Shown one piece after another: positions 1 to 5,915 of a DNA stretch of 5,915 nt. Within the stretch, counting starts at the first letter, position 1. Each line of letters starts with the position of its first letter. The position numbers and the translations under genes are program-made. The notes beneath the pieces are model-generated. The model did not search any database, had not been told where the DNA came from, and worked only from the letters and a program-made list of their open reading frames with translations. The DNA comes from Acidithiobacillus sp. (GTDB taxonomy: Bacteria; Pseudomonadota; Gammaproteobacteria; Acidithiobacillales; Acidithiobacillaceae), in assembly GCA_027445725.1 (NCBI GenBank), contig DAIAVG010000092.1, positions 1 to 5,915 on the forward strand, given 5' to 3'.

Positions 1-716
1 GTCGCCTCGATGCGCTGCTGGCCGCCTTCCACCTGATAGCTTTCAATGGCAACCGCTGTATCGTAGGGCAGTTCGGCGCCCAGTTGCCGGAATATTTGCT
101 CGCGGATGATTTCTGCCGCCATAAACCGCAGGTTGCGATCAGTGACCTGATCCTCCGGGAAAGACGCCGGTGCCGGCGGTAACAAGGGCACCAGCACATC
201 GGCCAGACGCTCCACGTCAGCCGCCTTGCGCGCCGACAGCGGTATGATCGCCGCGAATTCTCCACGCTCCGCCAACGTCTGCAAATAGGGAAACAGACGC
301 GCCTTGGCCGTCACCCGATCCACTTTGTTCACCACGGCCACCAGCGGAATACCGGCCCGCTGTAACCAGCGCAAGGCCTCCGCATCATCATGGGTCCAGA
401 GCAGCGCTTCTACCACCAGCACGCCCAGATCCGCAGACTCCAGCGCCCCTCGGGTAGCCCGCAGCAGATGCCGGTTCAGGCTGCGATAACCGCTATGCAC
501 GCCCGGCGTATCGAGAAACAGCAATTGTCCATCGGGTCGGCTGAGTATCCCGAGAATCTGATCGCGCGTTGTCTGCGGTCGCGGCGCCGTGATGCTGATT
601 TTCTGCCCAACCAGATGGTTCAGCAGGGTAGATTTACCGACGTTAGGGCGCCCGAGCAGCGCCACATATCCGCTGCGATACCCTTCGTCAGGAACAACAT
701 CCATAACATCATCCAC
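1..716 (-). CDS. era: GTPase Era (C-terminus beyond window)
   Basis: Era is an essential GTPase that binds 16S rRNA near its 3' end and acts in 30S subunit maturation, in the cytoplasm and at the inner membrane. The 238 residues present contain the complete G domain: P-loop GRPNVGKS (22-29), the ITAPRPQTTR switch region (42-51), DTPG (69-72), NKVD (130-133) and LSA (160-162). The linker into the KH domain follows, with FPED (186-189), TDR and RFMAAEIIRE. The family is about 300 residues long, so roughly 60 residues, most of the KH RNA-binding domain, lie beyond the left edge. I chose the GTG start at 716 because an AGGGAG ribosome site sits 6 bases upstream; it overlaps the rnc stop by 8 bases. 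The alternative ATG at 704 would leave a 4-base gap after rnc but lacks a well-placed ribosome site. Identity is very secure; the start is less so. Confidence 0.96.
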   Translation of the reverse strand, partial: MDDVMDVVPDEGYRSGYVALLGRPNVGKSTLLNHLVGQKISITAPRPQTTRDQILGILSRPDGQLLFLDTPGVHSGYRSLNRHLLRATRGALESADLGVLVVEALLWTHDDAEALRWLQRAGIPLVAVVNKVDRVTAKARLFPYLQTLAERGEFAAIIPLSARKAADVERLADVLVPLLPPAPASFPEDQVTDRNLRFMAAEIIREQIFRQLGAELPYDTAVAIESYQVEGGQQRIEA

Positions 717-1389
717 GCGCGGCTCCCTGCAGTTGTGTCAGCATCAGCGCCGCGGCCTGCTGTTCTGCTTTCCGCCGACTGCCATCCTCCGCTTCGGTAG
801 CTTCGGCGCCCGGCACACCACAACGCGCCACAAAACGTCGCTCATGGGCCTGTCCTTTTTCTTCCACCATCGTATAGATGGGAAGAGGACGTCCCTGCCC
901 CTGCAGGAATTCCTGCAACTGCGTTTTGGGATCACGCAACTCTTCACCGCCCAGATGATCGGTCATCAGGGGTTCAACCAGTTGCGCGACAATACCTTCT
1001 GCCGCCGCAAAGCCGCCATCAAGAAAGGCCGCGCCAATCACCGCCTCCAGGGCATCGGCACGGATGGAGTCGCGCCGCGCGCCGCCGCTGCGTATTTCTC
1101 CGGGACCGAGGATCAGGGAATCGGCCAGGGCGATCTTTCCGGCAATCTCCGCCAGGGTTTCCTCACGAACCAGCCGCGCCCGCATCCGCGATAGATCACC
1201 CTCGCTCACTTTGGGAAAGCGGGCGAAGAGTTTCGCCGCCACCACGAAATTCAGCGCCGCGTCACCCAGAAACTCCAGCCGTTCATTATGCTGTGCACCC
1301 GCACTCCGATGCGTCAGCGCCTGCAAAAGCAGGGATTGCTCACGAAAATGATAGCCGACCGACCGTTGCAGCCCTTCCAAGACACCCAT
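709..1389 (-). CDS. rnc: Ribonuclease III
   Basis: RNase III is the Mg2+-dependent endonuclease that cleaves double-stranded RNA, including the 30S rRNA precursor and structured mRNAs. The 226 residues match the usual bacterial length. The catalytic domain carries the signature NERLEFLGD (35-43). The acidic residues expected at the active site are present: E36, E39 and D43, and D112 and E115 in RADALEAVIGAAFLDGG. A double-stranded RNA-binding domain spans about 153-220, opening with DPKTQLQEFLQG and ending with the SRRKAEQQAA helix (204-213). The ATG at 1389 aligns with the usual N-terminus, but the ribosome site before it is poor, which may mean modest translation. era follows directly with probable overlap. 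An extended -10 promoter lies about 40 bases upstream. No hairpin resembling the autoregulatory E. coli rnc leader is evident in the short 5' region. Confidence 0.97.
   Translation of the reverse strand: MGVLEGLQRSVGYHFREQSLLLQALTHRSAGAQHNERLEFLGDAALNFVVAAKLFARFPKVSEGDLSRMRARLVREETLAEIAGKIALADSLILGPGEIRSGGARRDSIRADALEAVIGAAFLDGGFAAAEGIVAQLVEPLMTDHLGGEELRDPKTQLQEFLQGQGRPLPIYTMVEEKGQAHERRFVARCGVPGAEATEAEDGSRRKAEQQAAALMLTQLQGAARG
723..728 (-). promoter_or_regulatory. Ribosome binding site of era inside rnc
   Basis: AGGGAG on the minus strand lies 6 bases before the GTG codon at 716 and 18 bases before the ATG at 704. The spacing favours the GTG start and places the era initiation region inside the last codons of rnc. 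This suggests translational coupling of the two genes. Confidence 0.6.
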
Positions 1390-1427
1390 AAACGCAGACT
1401 CAGTAATCCAAAAGTGTAAAAGGAAAA

Positions 1428-1457
1428 ATTATATCATACACGGAAAAGCCTTTTTAA
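1428..1457 (-). promoter_or_regulatory. Probable sigma-70 promoter of rnc-era (extended -10)
   Basis: On the minus strand, TGATATAAT (positions 1436 down to 1428) is a perfect extended -10 element. Upstream, TTAAAA at 1457-1452 is a poor -35 at 18-base spacing, which an extended -10 can tolerate. Transcription would start near 1421, giving an rnc leader of about 30 bases. The putative -35 overlaps the end of the DUF4845 gene. AT-rich intergenic DNA produces such matches by chance, so this remains a sequence-based prediction. Confidence 0.45.
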
Positions 1458-1888
1458 TGTCCTACGGCTTCAAAATGCAGCAGCAGACTGATATTGGCTA
1501 TCAAAGGCACAATCTTGTCATAACTGACGGTGATCAGCGCCGGTCCGGTACCACCTTTCTCGATCTGGATGTCTTTCTGCGGGATATTGATCATGGCTAC
1601 CCCCAGGCGACTGTTCAGGTTATGGCGAATTTGTGATGCAGACTCTTCCGGCCCAGACTGCTGCGCCTGCTGGTTGACGATATTCTTCAGGGACCAATAA
1701 TCGTAGTAAGACGGCATCACCTTCACCACAAAGGCGATAACAAACACCAGGATCAACAGCCAGAAAATCACGCCGATGAGCGAGACACCTGCCTCCCCGG
1801 AATGTTGTGACGTTATGGATCGCACACCCTGAGCACGCCGGCCAAAGGCTTTCTTTATGAGCTGGTCATCTAAAATCCATTTGCGCAT
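1454..1888 (-). CDS. DUF4845-type single-pass membrane protein
   Basis: This 144-residue protein has one strong hydrophobic segment at about 36-56, with a short basic N-terminal region on one side and a soluble domain of about 88 residues on the other. The stretch GVSLIGVIFWLL followed by KVMPSYYDYWSLKNIV fits the DUF4845 family, usually encoded between lepB and rnc in beta- and gamma-proteobacteria; its function is unknown. The GVSLIG junction resembles a type IV prepilin start, but the glutamate at position +5 is absent (glycine instead), so prepilin processing is unlikely. The start at 1888 is backed by a GGGAGGG ribosome site 6 bases upstream. This start gives about 33 residues before the membrane segment, longer than I expect for the family. 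The membrane topology is inferred from hydrophobicity and charge only. The family assignment rests on position and pattern, not on a profile search. Confidence 0.85.
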   Translation of the reverse strand: MRKWILDDQLIKKAFGRRAQGVRSITSQHSGEAGVSLIGVIFWLLILVFVIAFVVKVMPSYYDYWSLKNIVNQQAQQSGPEESASQIRHNLNSRLGVAMINIPQKDIQIEKGGTGPALITVSYDKIVPLIANISLLLHFEAVGH

Positions 1889-1894
1889 TCCGAG

Positions 1895-1901
1895 CCCTCC
1901 C
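1895..1901 (-). promoter_or_regulatory. Strong ribosome binding site of the DUF4845 gene
   Basis: GGGAGGG on the minus strand lies 6 bases before the ATG at 1888. It decides the start, because the next in-frame Met is residue 58, after the membrane segment. It therefore supports translation of the N-terminal extension. Confidence 0.6.
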
Positions 1902-1969
1902 GGAGCCTGAGTTCATCTGTATCTCTTATTTAGTCCTGAATAACAATTTTGCAAGTACAGCGCGCGAGT

Positions 1970-2761
1970 TCAGGAAGCCCCATCTAATGCGCGACCAATC
2001 TGCTTCCAGCGGATAGACCAGTCCTCAGCATTCCAGGAGAACCACACAAACATCGCCTTCCCGACGATATTGCGCTCTGGCACCACACCCCAGAAACGGC
2101 TGTCATTACTATTATCCCGGTCATCGCCCATCATGAAATAGGAATGGGGCGGCACCTTGTAAGGGCCAAAATCCATTTGAGCTTCCGGCGTATCAAATTC
2201 GATAATATGGAACTTGTGGCCGCCAAGTTCCTGCTCATACTCTTTGGTGGGAATGACCATACCCTCGGCGCCCTGCCCCTCGGGCTTATAATTAAAGGTT
2301 CCGATAAACTTTTGTGGCACCAGCTTGTTGTTGATATAGAGTGCATCGCCCTTCACCTCAATCGTGTCGCCGGGCAGGCCGATGACTCGCTTGATGTAGT
2401 CGACACGCGGATTTTTGGGATAACGGAATACCATGACATCACCAGCCTCTACCGGGCTGCCCTGGGTAATGGATGTGTGAATCAAGGGTAGCCGCAATCC
2501 CCATTGGAATTTGTTGACCAACACAAAGTCCCCCACCCGTAAGGTCGGAATCATGGACCCGGAGGGTATCTGAAAGGGCTCAAACAAAAAGGCGCGAATC
2601 ATAAAAACGATAAGCAATACCGGAAAAAAACTCCGGGCATACTCGACAACAACGGACTCTCTGGTTTCCGCCGACCGCTTCTTTCGCAAAAACAGGAGAT
2701 CCACCAGCCAGATCAGGCCGGAAAGCACAACCGCCAGAAACAACCCCAAGGTAAAATCCAT
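1970..2761 (-). CDS. lepB: Signal peptidase I
   Basis: LepB is the inner-membrane serine protease that removes signal peptides from proteins exported by Sec or Tat; its catalytic domain faces the periplasm. The 263 residues begin with a hydrophobic segment (about 3-25), a positively charged loop (RKKR, 26-29) and a second hydrophobic segment (about 45-60). The catalytic serine is S69 in IPSGSMIPTL and the general-base lysine is K124 in DYIKRVIGLPGD, the Ser/Lys dyad of family S26. The conserved GDDRDNSNDSR box is at 210-220. The protein is shorter than E. coli LepB (324 residues) but all catalytic boxes are intact. The ATG at 2761 is preceded by GGAAGGA at 9-base spacing, and an in-frame TAG three codons upstream excludes a longer N-terminus. 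It lies 67 bases downstream of lepA with no terminator between, so co-transcription is likely, as in E. coli lepA-lepB. Confidence 0.97.
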   Translation of the reverse strand: MDFTLGLFLAVVLSGLIWLVDLLFLRKKRSAETRESVVVEYARSFFPVLLIVFMIRAFLFEPFQIPSGSMIPTLRVGDFVLVNKFQWGLRLPLIHTSITQGSPVEAGDVMVFRYPKNPRVDYIKRVIGLPGDTIEVKGDALYINNKLVPQKFIGTFNYKPEGQGAEGMVIPTKEYEQELGGHKFHIIEFDTPEAQMDFGPYKVPPHSYFMMGDDRDNSNDSRFWGVVPERNIVGKAMFVWFSWNAEDWSIRWKQIGRALDGAS

Positions 2762-2828
2762 CAGTGCCTATCCTTCCACTCTGTGCATTACCAAAATCAG
2801 CCTCCGCATAATTTCCGCGGCGCGCGTT

Positions 2829-4631
2829 TTATCTCTTGTCACTTTTCAGCACTGCCAGAAAAGCTTCTTGGGGAATCTCCACATGACCGACCTGTTTCAT
2901 GCGTTTTTTCCCCTCTTTCTGCTTCTCCAGCAATTTACGTTTGCGCGAAATGTCACCGCCATAACACTTGGCCAACACATTCTTGCGCAGGGCCTTGACC
3001 GACTCCCGGGCGATGACTTTGGCCCCTATGGCGGCTTGAATAGCCACCTCGAACATCTGCCGGGGAATCAGATCACGTAAACGGGCCACCAGTTCCCGTC
3101 CGCGCCGTTCGGATACATCACGGTGCACAATCCAGGATAGCGCATCCAGCTTTTCCCCGTTGATAAGAATGTCCATTTTTACCAACGGTCCGCTCTCAAA
3201 GCGCGCAAATTCATAGTCCATGGAGGCATAGCCCCGGCTCACCGATTTGAGACGGTCAAAGAAATCTAGGACGACTTCGTTGTGCGGCAACTCATAGCGC
3301 AGCATCACCTGCCCGCCGGTGAACTGCATATTCTTTTGCCGCCCGCGCCGCTCTTCGCAGAGCGCGATTACCGGCCCAAGATAGGATTCCGGCACCAGAA
3401 TATTCGCCATAATCACCGGCTCGCGAATATCCGCAATTTTTTGTGCCGGCGGCAATTCGGCAGGATTGGAAATTTTCAGCACCTGCCCATCCGTGGTAAC
3501 CACCTCATAGATCACGGTAGGTGCGGTACTGATCAGCTCAAGCTGATACTCCCGCTCCAGGCGCTCCTGCACAATTTCCATGTGCAACAGCCCCAAAAAT
3601 CCGCAACGGAAACCAAAGCCCAGGGCTTGTGAAGTCTCCGGCTCAAACTGCAATGCCGCATCATTCAGCCGCAATTTCTGCAGCGCCTCGCGAAAATTTT
3701 CATAGTCCGCCGAGTCCACGGGATAAAGCCCGGTGAACACCTGCGGCTGCACCTCGCGAAAACCCGGCAGCGGCGCACTTGCGGAGCGGTCCTGCTCCGT
3801 CAGTGTGTCCCCCACTCGGGCGCCTTCAATAGTCCGCACGCCCGCGATGACAAAGCCCACCGCACCGGTCTCCAGCACCGGAACAGTCAGGGATTTTGGG
3901 GTGAAAACACCGACCTTTTCGACCACATAAGATTTCTGCCCCGCCATCGTCAGGATACGCTGGCCCGGACGGACCGAACCATTCATCACCCGCACCAAAA
4001 CCACGGTCCCCAGGTAATTATCGAACCAGGAGTCGATGATGAGGGCTTGTAACGGTGCGTCCGCATCGCCTTGGGGCGGCGGGATGCGCTCCACCACCCG
4101 CTCCAGAATCTCTCGAATACCGATGCCCTCCTTGGCACTGGCCTCTACGGCATCGTCAGCGGGCAGCCCGACAATTTCTTCAATCTCCCGGCGCACCCGC
4201 TCCGGATCGGCAGCCGGCAAATCAATCTTGTTCAGGACGGGCAGGATCTCCAGATTGTGTTCAAGCGCCGTGTAACAGTTGGCCACACTTTGCGCTTCCA
4301 CGCCCTGCGAAGCATCCACGACCAGCAGAGCCCCTTCACAGGCGGCCAGAGAACGGCTGACCTCGTAAGAAAAATCCACATGGCCCGGTGTATCAATGAG
4401 ATTGAATTGGTACTCCTGCCCATCTGCGGCGCGAAACTGCAGGCGCACACTCTGTGCCTTGATGGTGATTCCGCGTTCCCGTTCGATGTCCATGGTATCC
4501 AGCACCTGACTGGACATTTCCCGCTCGGTCAGCGCCCCACAAAGACGGATAAACTGATCCGCCAGCGTGGATTTGCCGTGATCCACGTGGGCGATAATAG
4601 AAAAATTACGAATATGTCGCTGTTCAGTCAT
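2829..4631 (-). CDS. lepA: Elongation factor 4 (LepA), back-translocating GTPase
   Basis: LepA is a ribosome-associated translational GTPase, reported to act on stalled or mistranslocated ribosomes and in initiation or 30S biogenesis. With the ATG at 4631 the protein has 600 residues (E. coli: 599). G-domain motifs are AHVDHGKS (14-21), RGIT (53-56), DTPGH (80-84, with catalytic H84), NKID (134-137) and SAK (165-167). EF-G-like domains follow, including [17 protein letters not shown]. The LepA-specific C-terminal domain is intact, with [18 protein letters not shown] and KEGKKRMKQ near the end. A TTG four codons upstream (4643) would add MIGH; I prefer the ATG because it gives the usual N-terminus just before the conserved IRNFSIIAH. 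The ribosome site is only a weak AGG. The gene begins 57 bases after an intrinsic terminator, so it should have its own promoter, but none is convincing in that gap. Confidence 0.97.
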   Translation of the reverse strand: MTEQRHIRNFSIIAHVDHGKSTLADQFIRLCGALTEREMSSQVLDTMDIERERGITIKAQSVRLQFRAADGQEYQFNLIDTPGHVDFSYEVSRSLAACEGALLVVDASQGVEAQSVANCYTALEHNLEILPVLNKIDLPAADPERVRREIEEIVGLPADDAVEASAKEGIGIREILERVVERIPPPQGDADAPLQALIIDSWFDNYLGTVVLVRVMNGSVRPGQRILTMAGQKSYVVEKVGVFTPKSLTVPVLETGAVGFVIAGVRTIEGARVGDTLTEQDRSASAPLPGFREVQPQVFTGLYPVDSADYENFREALQKLRLNDAALQFEPETSQALGFGFRCGFLGLLHMEIVQERLEREYQLELISTAPTVIYEVVTTDGQVLKISNPAELPPAQKIADIREPVIMANILVPESYLGPVIALCEERRGRQKNMQFTGGQVMLRYELPHNEVVLDFFDRLKSVSRGYASMDYEFARFESGPLVKMDILINGEKLDALSWIVHRDVSERRGRELVARLRDLIPRQMFEVAIQAAIGAKVIARESVKALRKNVLAKCYGGDISRKRKLLEKQKEGKKRMKQVGHVEIPQEAFLAVLKSDKR

Positions 4632-4687
4632 ATGACCTATCAATCCATGGGCGCCTGACGGCCACTACCGCCGCGCCAGACACCATA

Positions 4688-4719
4688 ACAAAAAGGGCTG
4701 GTATAAACACCCAGCCCTT
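4688..4719 (-). terminator. Rho-independent terminator after the protease gene
   Basis: On the minus strand, AAGGGCTGG (4719-4711) pairs perfectly with CCAGCCCTT (4701-4693) across a 9-base loop, and is followed by a T-rich run, TTTTTGTT. The hairpin begins 17 bases after the protease stop codon. On the plus strand there is no T-run after the hairpin, so it acts in the minus direction only. It should uncouple the protease gene from lepA. Confidence 0.9.
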
Positions 4720-4736
4720 CGCGGCTACCACCTGCA

Positions 4737-5915
4737 TCAATGCGGCAGCGAAAGTACCAGATAAAAACTCCCCTCACCGCGCCGCACCAGCACCGGTATC
4801 GGCTGACCAGCCGGCAACACCGCCACCAGCTTCTGCAAATCGGCAGCATTGGCAATCTGCTGTTGTGCTACCTGCAGAATCACATCGCCGGGACGAATGC
4901 CGGCTTCCGCTGCCGGACCCACACCAACGCCGAGGACGAGAACGCCGGTATTCACATTCAGTTGCTTACGTGCTTCCGCCGTCAGCGGACCCACCTGCAC
5001 GTTCAGTCGTTTGACTTCGCCCTTCTGCGCAGGGCTGCCGGGCGCGGTGGATTCCGCCGCATTCTCCAGATTACCGGGCAGACTCTCTACCACGATGTTG
5101 AGGATCATGGGTTTACCATCACGGATGACACCCAACTTCGCCTTGAAGCCGGCCGGCAATGCACCCACCAGCGGCGGCAACTGACCCGAGTTGTAGATGG
5201 ATTGGCCATCAAAGGAAACAATGACATCCCCTGGACGTAGCCCTGCTTTGGCGGCCGGACCATCAGGCACTACCTGCGACACCAGCGCACCCACCGGCTC
5301 CTTCATGTGGAAGGACCTCGCAAGATCCATGCTGACGTCCTGAATCATGACCCCGAGCCAGCCAAAATGCACTTTCTGATGTAACTTTAACTGCTTGACA
5401 GCATCCATAGCGACATTAATAGGGATGGAGAAGGACAACCCCATGTAGCCGCCACTACTGGTATAAATCTGGTCGTTGATACCGATCACCTGACCATGCA
5501 TGTTGAAGAGCGGGCCACCGGAGTTGCCGGGGTTTATCGGCACATCCGTTTGAATAAACGGGATATAAGGGTCATCCGGCAAAGGCCGCGAGGTCGCACT
5601 GACCACACCCTGGGTCACGCTGTTCTCAAAGCCAAAGGGCGATCCTACCGCCAGTACCCATTGCCCGACCTCCAGCTTGCCGGAGTCACCAATTTGTACC
5701 GTTGGCAGATTCTTCGCATCGATTTTAAGCAAAGCAACGTCCATGCGCGTCGATAACCCCACCAAGTGGGCCGTGTATTGATGATGATTGGTGAGGCTGA
5801 CGATGATCTTCTGGGCACCCTTCACCACGTGCGCCGCCGTCACAACATAACCATCGGAACTGACGACAAATCCGGAACCCAAAGACTGCACTTGATATTT
5901 CTGACCGGCTCCGGG
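4737..5915 (-). CDS. mucD: Do/DegP-family periplasmic serine endopeptidase, MucD-like (N-terminus beyond window)
   Basis: Do/HtrA proteases degrade or refold misfolded envelope proteins in the periplasm; MucD also restrains the AlgU envelope-stress response in Pseudomonas. The 392 residues present carry the chymotrypsin-like catalytic triad: H29 in VTAAHVV, D59 in STRMDVALLKI and S132 in NPGNSGGP (numbered from the first complete codon in the window). Two PDZ domains follow, at about 184-275 (GWLGVMIQDV ... AGLRPGDVIVSFDG) and 305-390 (AGIRPGDVILQV). The reading frame stays open to the right edge. About 80 residues with the signal peptide are missing if the family length of about 470 holds; a GTG at 5891 is internal, not a start. 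The position directly before lepA matches the Pseudomonas mucD-lepA arrangement, which is why I favour mucD over degP or degQ, but algU, mucA and mucB cannot be seen here. A strong terminator follows the stop codon. Confidence 0.93.
   Translation of the reverse strand, partial: PGAGQKYQVQSLGSGFVVSSDGYVVTAAHVVKGAQKIIVSLTNHHQYTAHLVGLSTRMDVALLKIDAKNLPTVQIGDSGKLEVGQWVLAVGSPFGFENSVTQGVVSATSRPLPDDPYIPFIQTDVPINPGNSGGPLFNMHGQVIGINDQIYTSSGGYMGLSFSIPINVAMDAVKQLKLHQKVHFGWLGVMIQDVSMDLARSFHMKEPVGALVSQVVPDGPAAKAGLRPGDVIVSFDGQSIYNSGQLPPLVGALPAGFKAKLGVIRDGKPMILNIVVESLPGNLENAAESTAPGSPAQKGEVKRLNVQVGPLTAEARKQLNVNTGVLVLGVGVGPAAEAGIRPGDVILQVAQQQIANAADLQKLVAVLPAGQPIPVLVRRGEGSFYLVLSLPH

Noticed and set aside
589..1194. 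Long plus-strand open frame of about 200 codons opposite rnc and era
   Set aside because: It lies wholly antisense to two well-recognised genes, has no recognisable domain and no supporting ribosome site; it reflects the codon use of a GC-rich genome.
1441..1457. AAAAGGCTTTT-type palindrome after the DUF4845 gene as a terminator
   Set aside because: The stem is five mostly A-T pairs with a single-base loop and no T-run follows, so it cannot form a working intrinsic terminator.
1927..1954. Possible promoter before the DUF4845 gene (TTGCAA, 16-base spacer, TAAATA on the minus strand)
   Set aside because: The -10 matches the consensus at only three of six positions, and the gap is AT-rich, so chance is likely. 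Co-transcription with lepB explains expression.
1934..1975. Seven-base inverted repeat (TCCTGAA / TTCAGGA) around the lepB stop codon
   Set aside because: It has a 28-base loop and no T-run after it, so it is not a terminator; a match of this length can arise by chance.
4071..4658. Long plus-strand open frame of about 195 codons opposite the LepA G domain
   Set aside because: It is the antisense shadow of the highly conserved lepA coding sequence, with low-complexity composition and no domain features.
4740..5240. Plus-strand open frame of about 166 codons opposite the PDZ domains of the protease
   Set aside because: It is fully antisense to a confident coding region, and its protein resembles no known family.
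5889..5891. GTG as the start of the protease gene
   Set aside because: The frame stays open to the window edge, and the codon lies just before the conserved protease core, so a start here would lack the signal peptide needed for export.

Overview
The window holds six consecutive genes, all on the minus strand, so transcription runs from high to low coordinates. In that order they are a Do/DegP-type periplasmic serine protease (mucD-like, N-terminus beyond the right edge), lepA (elongation factor 4), lepB (signal peptidase I), a small DUF4845-type membrane protein, rnc (RNase III) and era (C-terminus beyond the left edge). I see no RNA gene, mobile element, CRISPR array or large repeat. The longest gene-free stretch is under 110 bases, and the long plus-strand reading frames are shadows of the minus-strand genes.

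The organism looks like a proteobacterium of moderately high GC. The order mucD-lepA-lepB-DUF4845-rnc-era is the one known from Pseudomonas and relatives. The protein sequences resemble gamma-proteobacterial or Acidithiobacillus-type orthologues. This is inferred from recalled family features and gene order, not from a search.

Layout: 4737-5915 is the protease, followed by a strong intrinsic terminator (4688-4719) that separates it from lepA. 2829-4631 is lepA. A 67-base gap leads to lepB (1970-2761), then an 82-base gap to the DUF4845 gene (1454-1888). A short AT-rich gap (1390-1453) carries a near-consensus extended -10 promoter, which probably drives rnc (709-1389) and era (1-716). rnc and era are tightly coupled and probably overlap by 8 bases.

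Functionally the genes cover envelope protein maturation and quality control (protease, signal peptidase), translation under stress (LepA), and rRNA processing with 30S assembly (RNase III, Era). This is a conserved housekeeping neighbourhood. I found no evidence of an undescribed system; the findings concern start sites, transcription-unit boundaries and an N-terminal extension on the DUF4845 protein.
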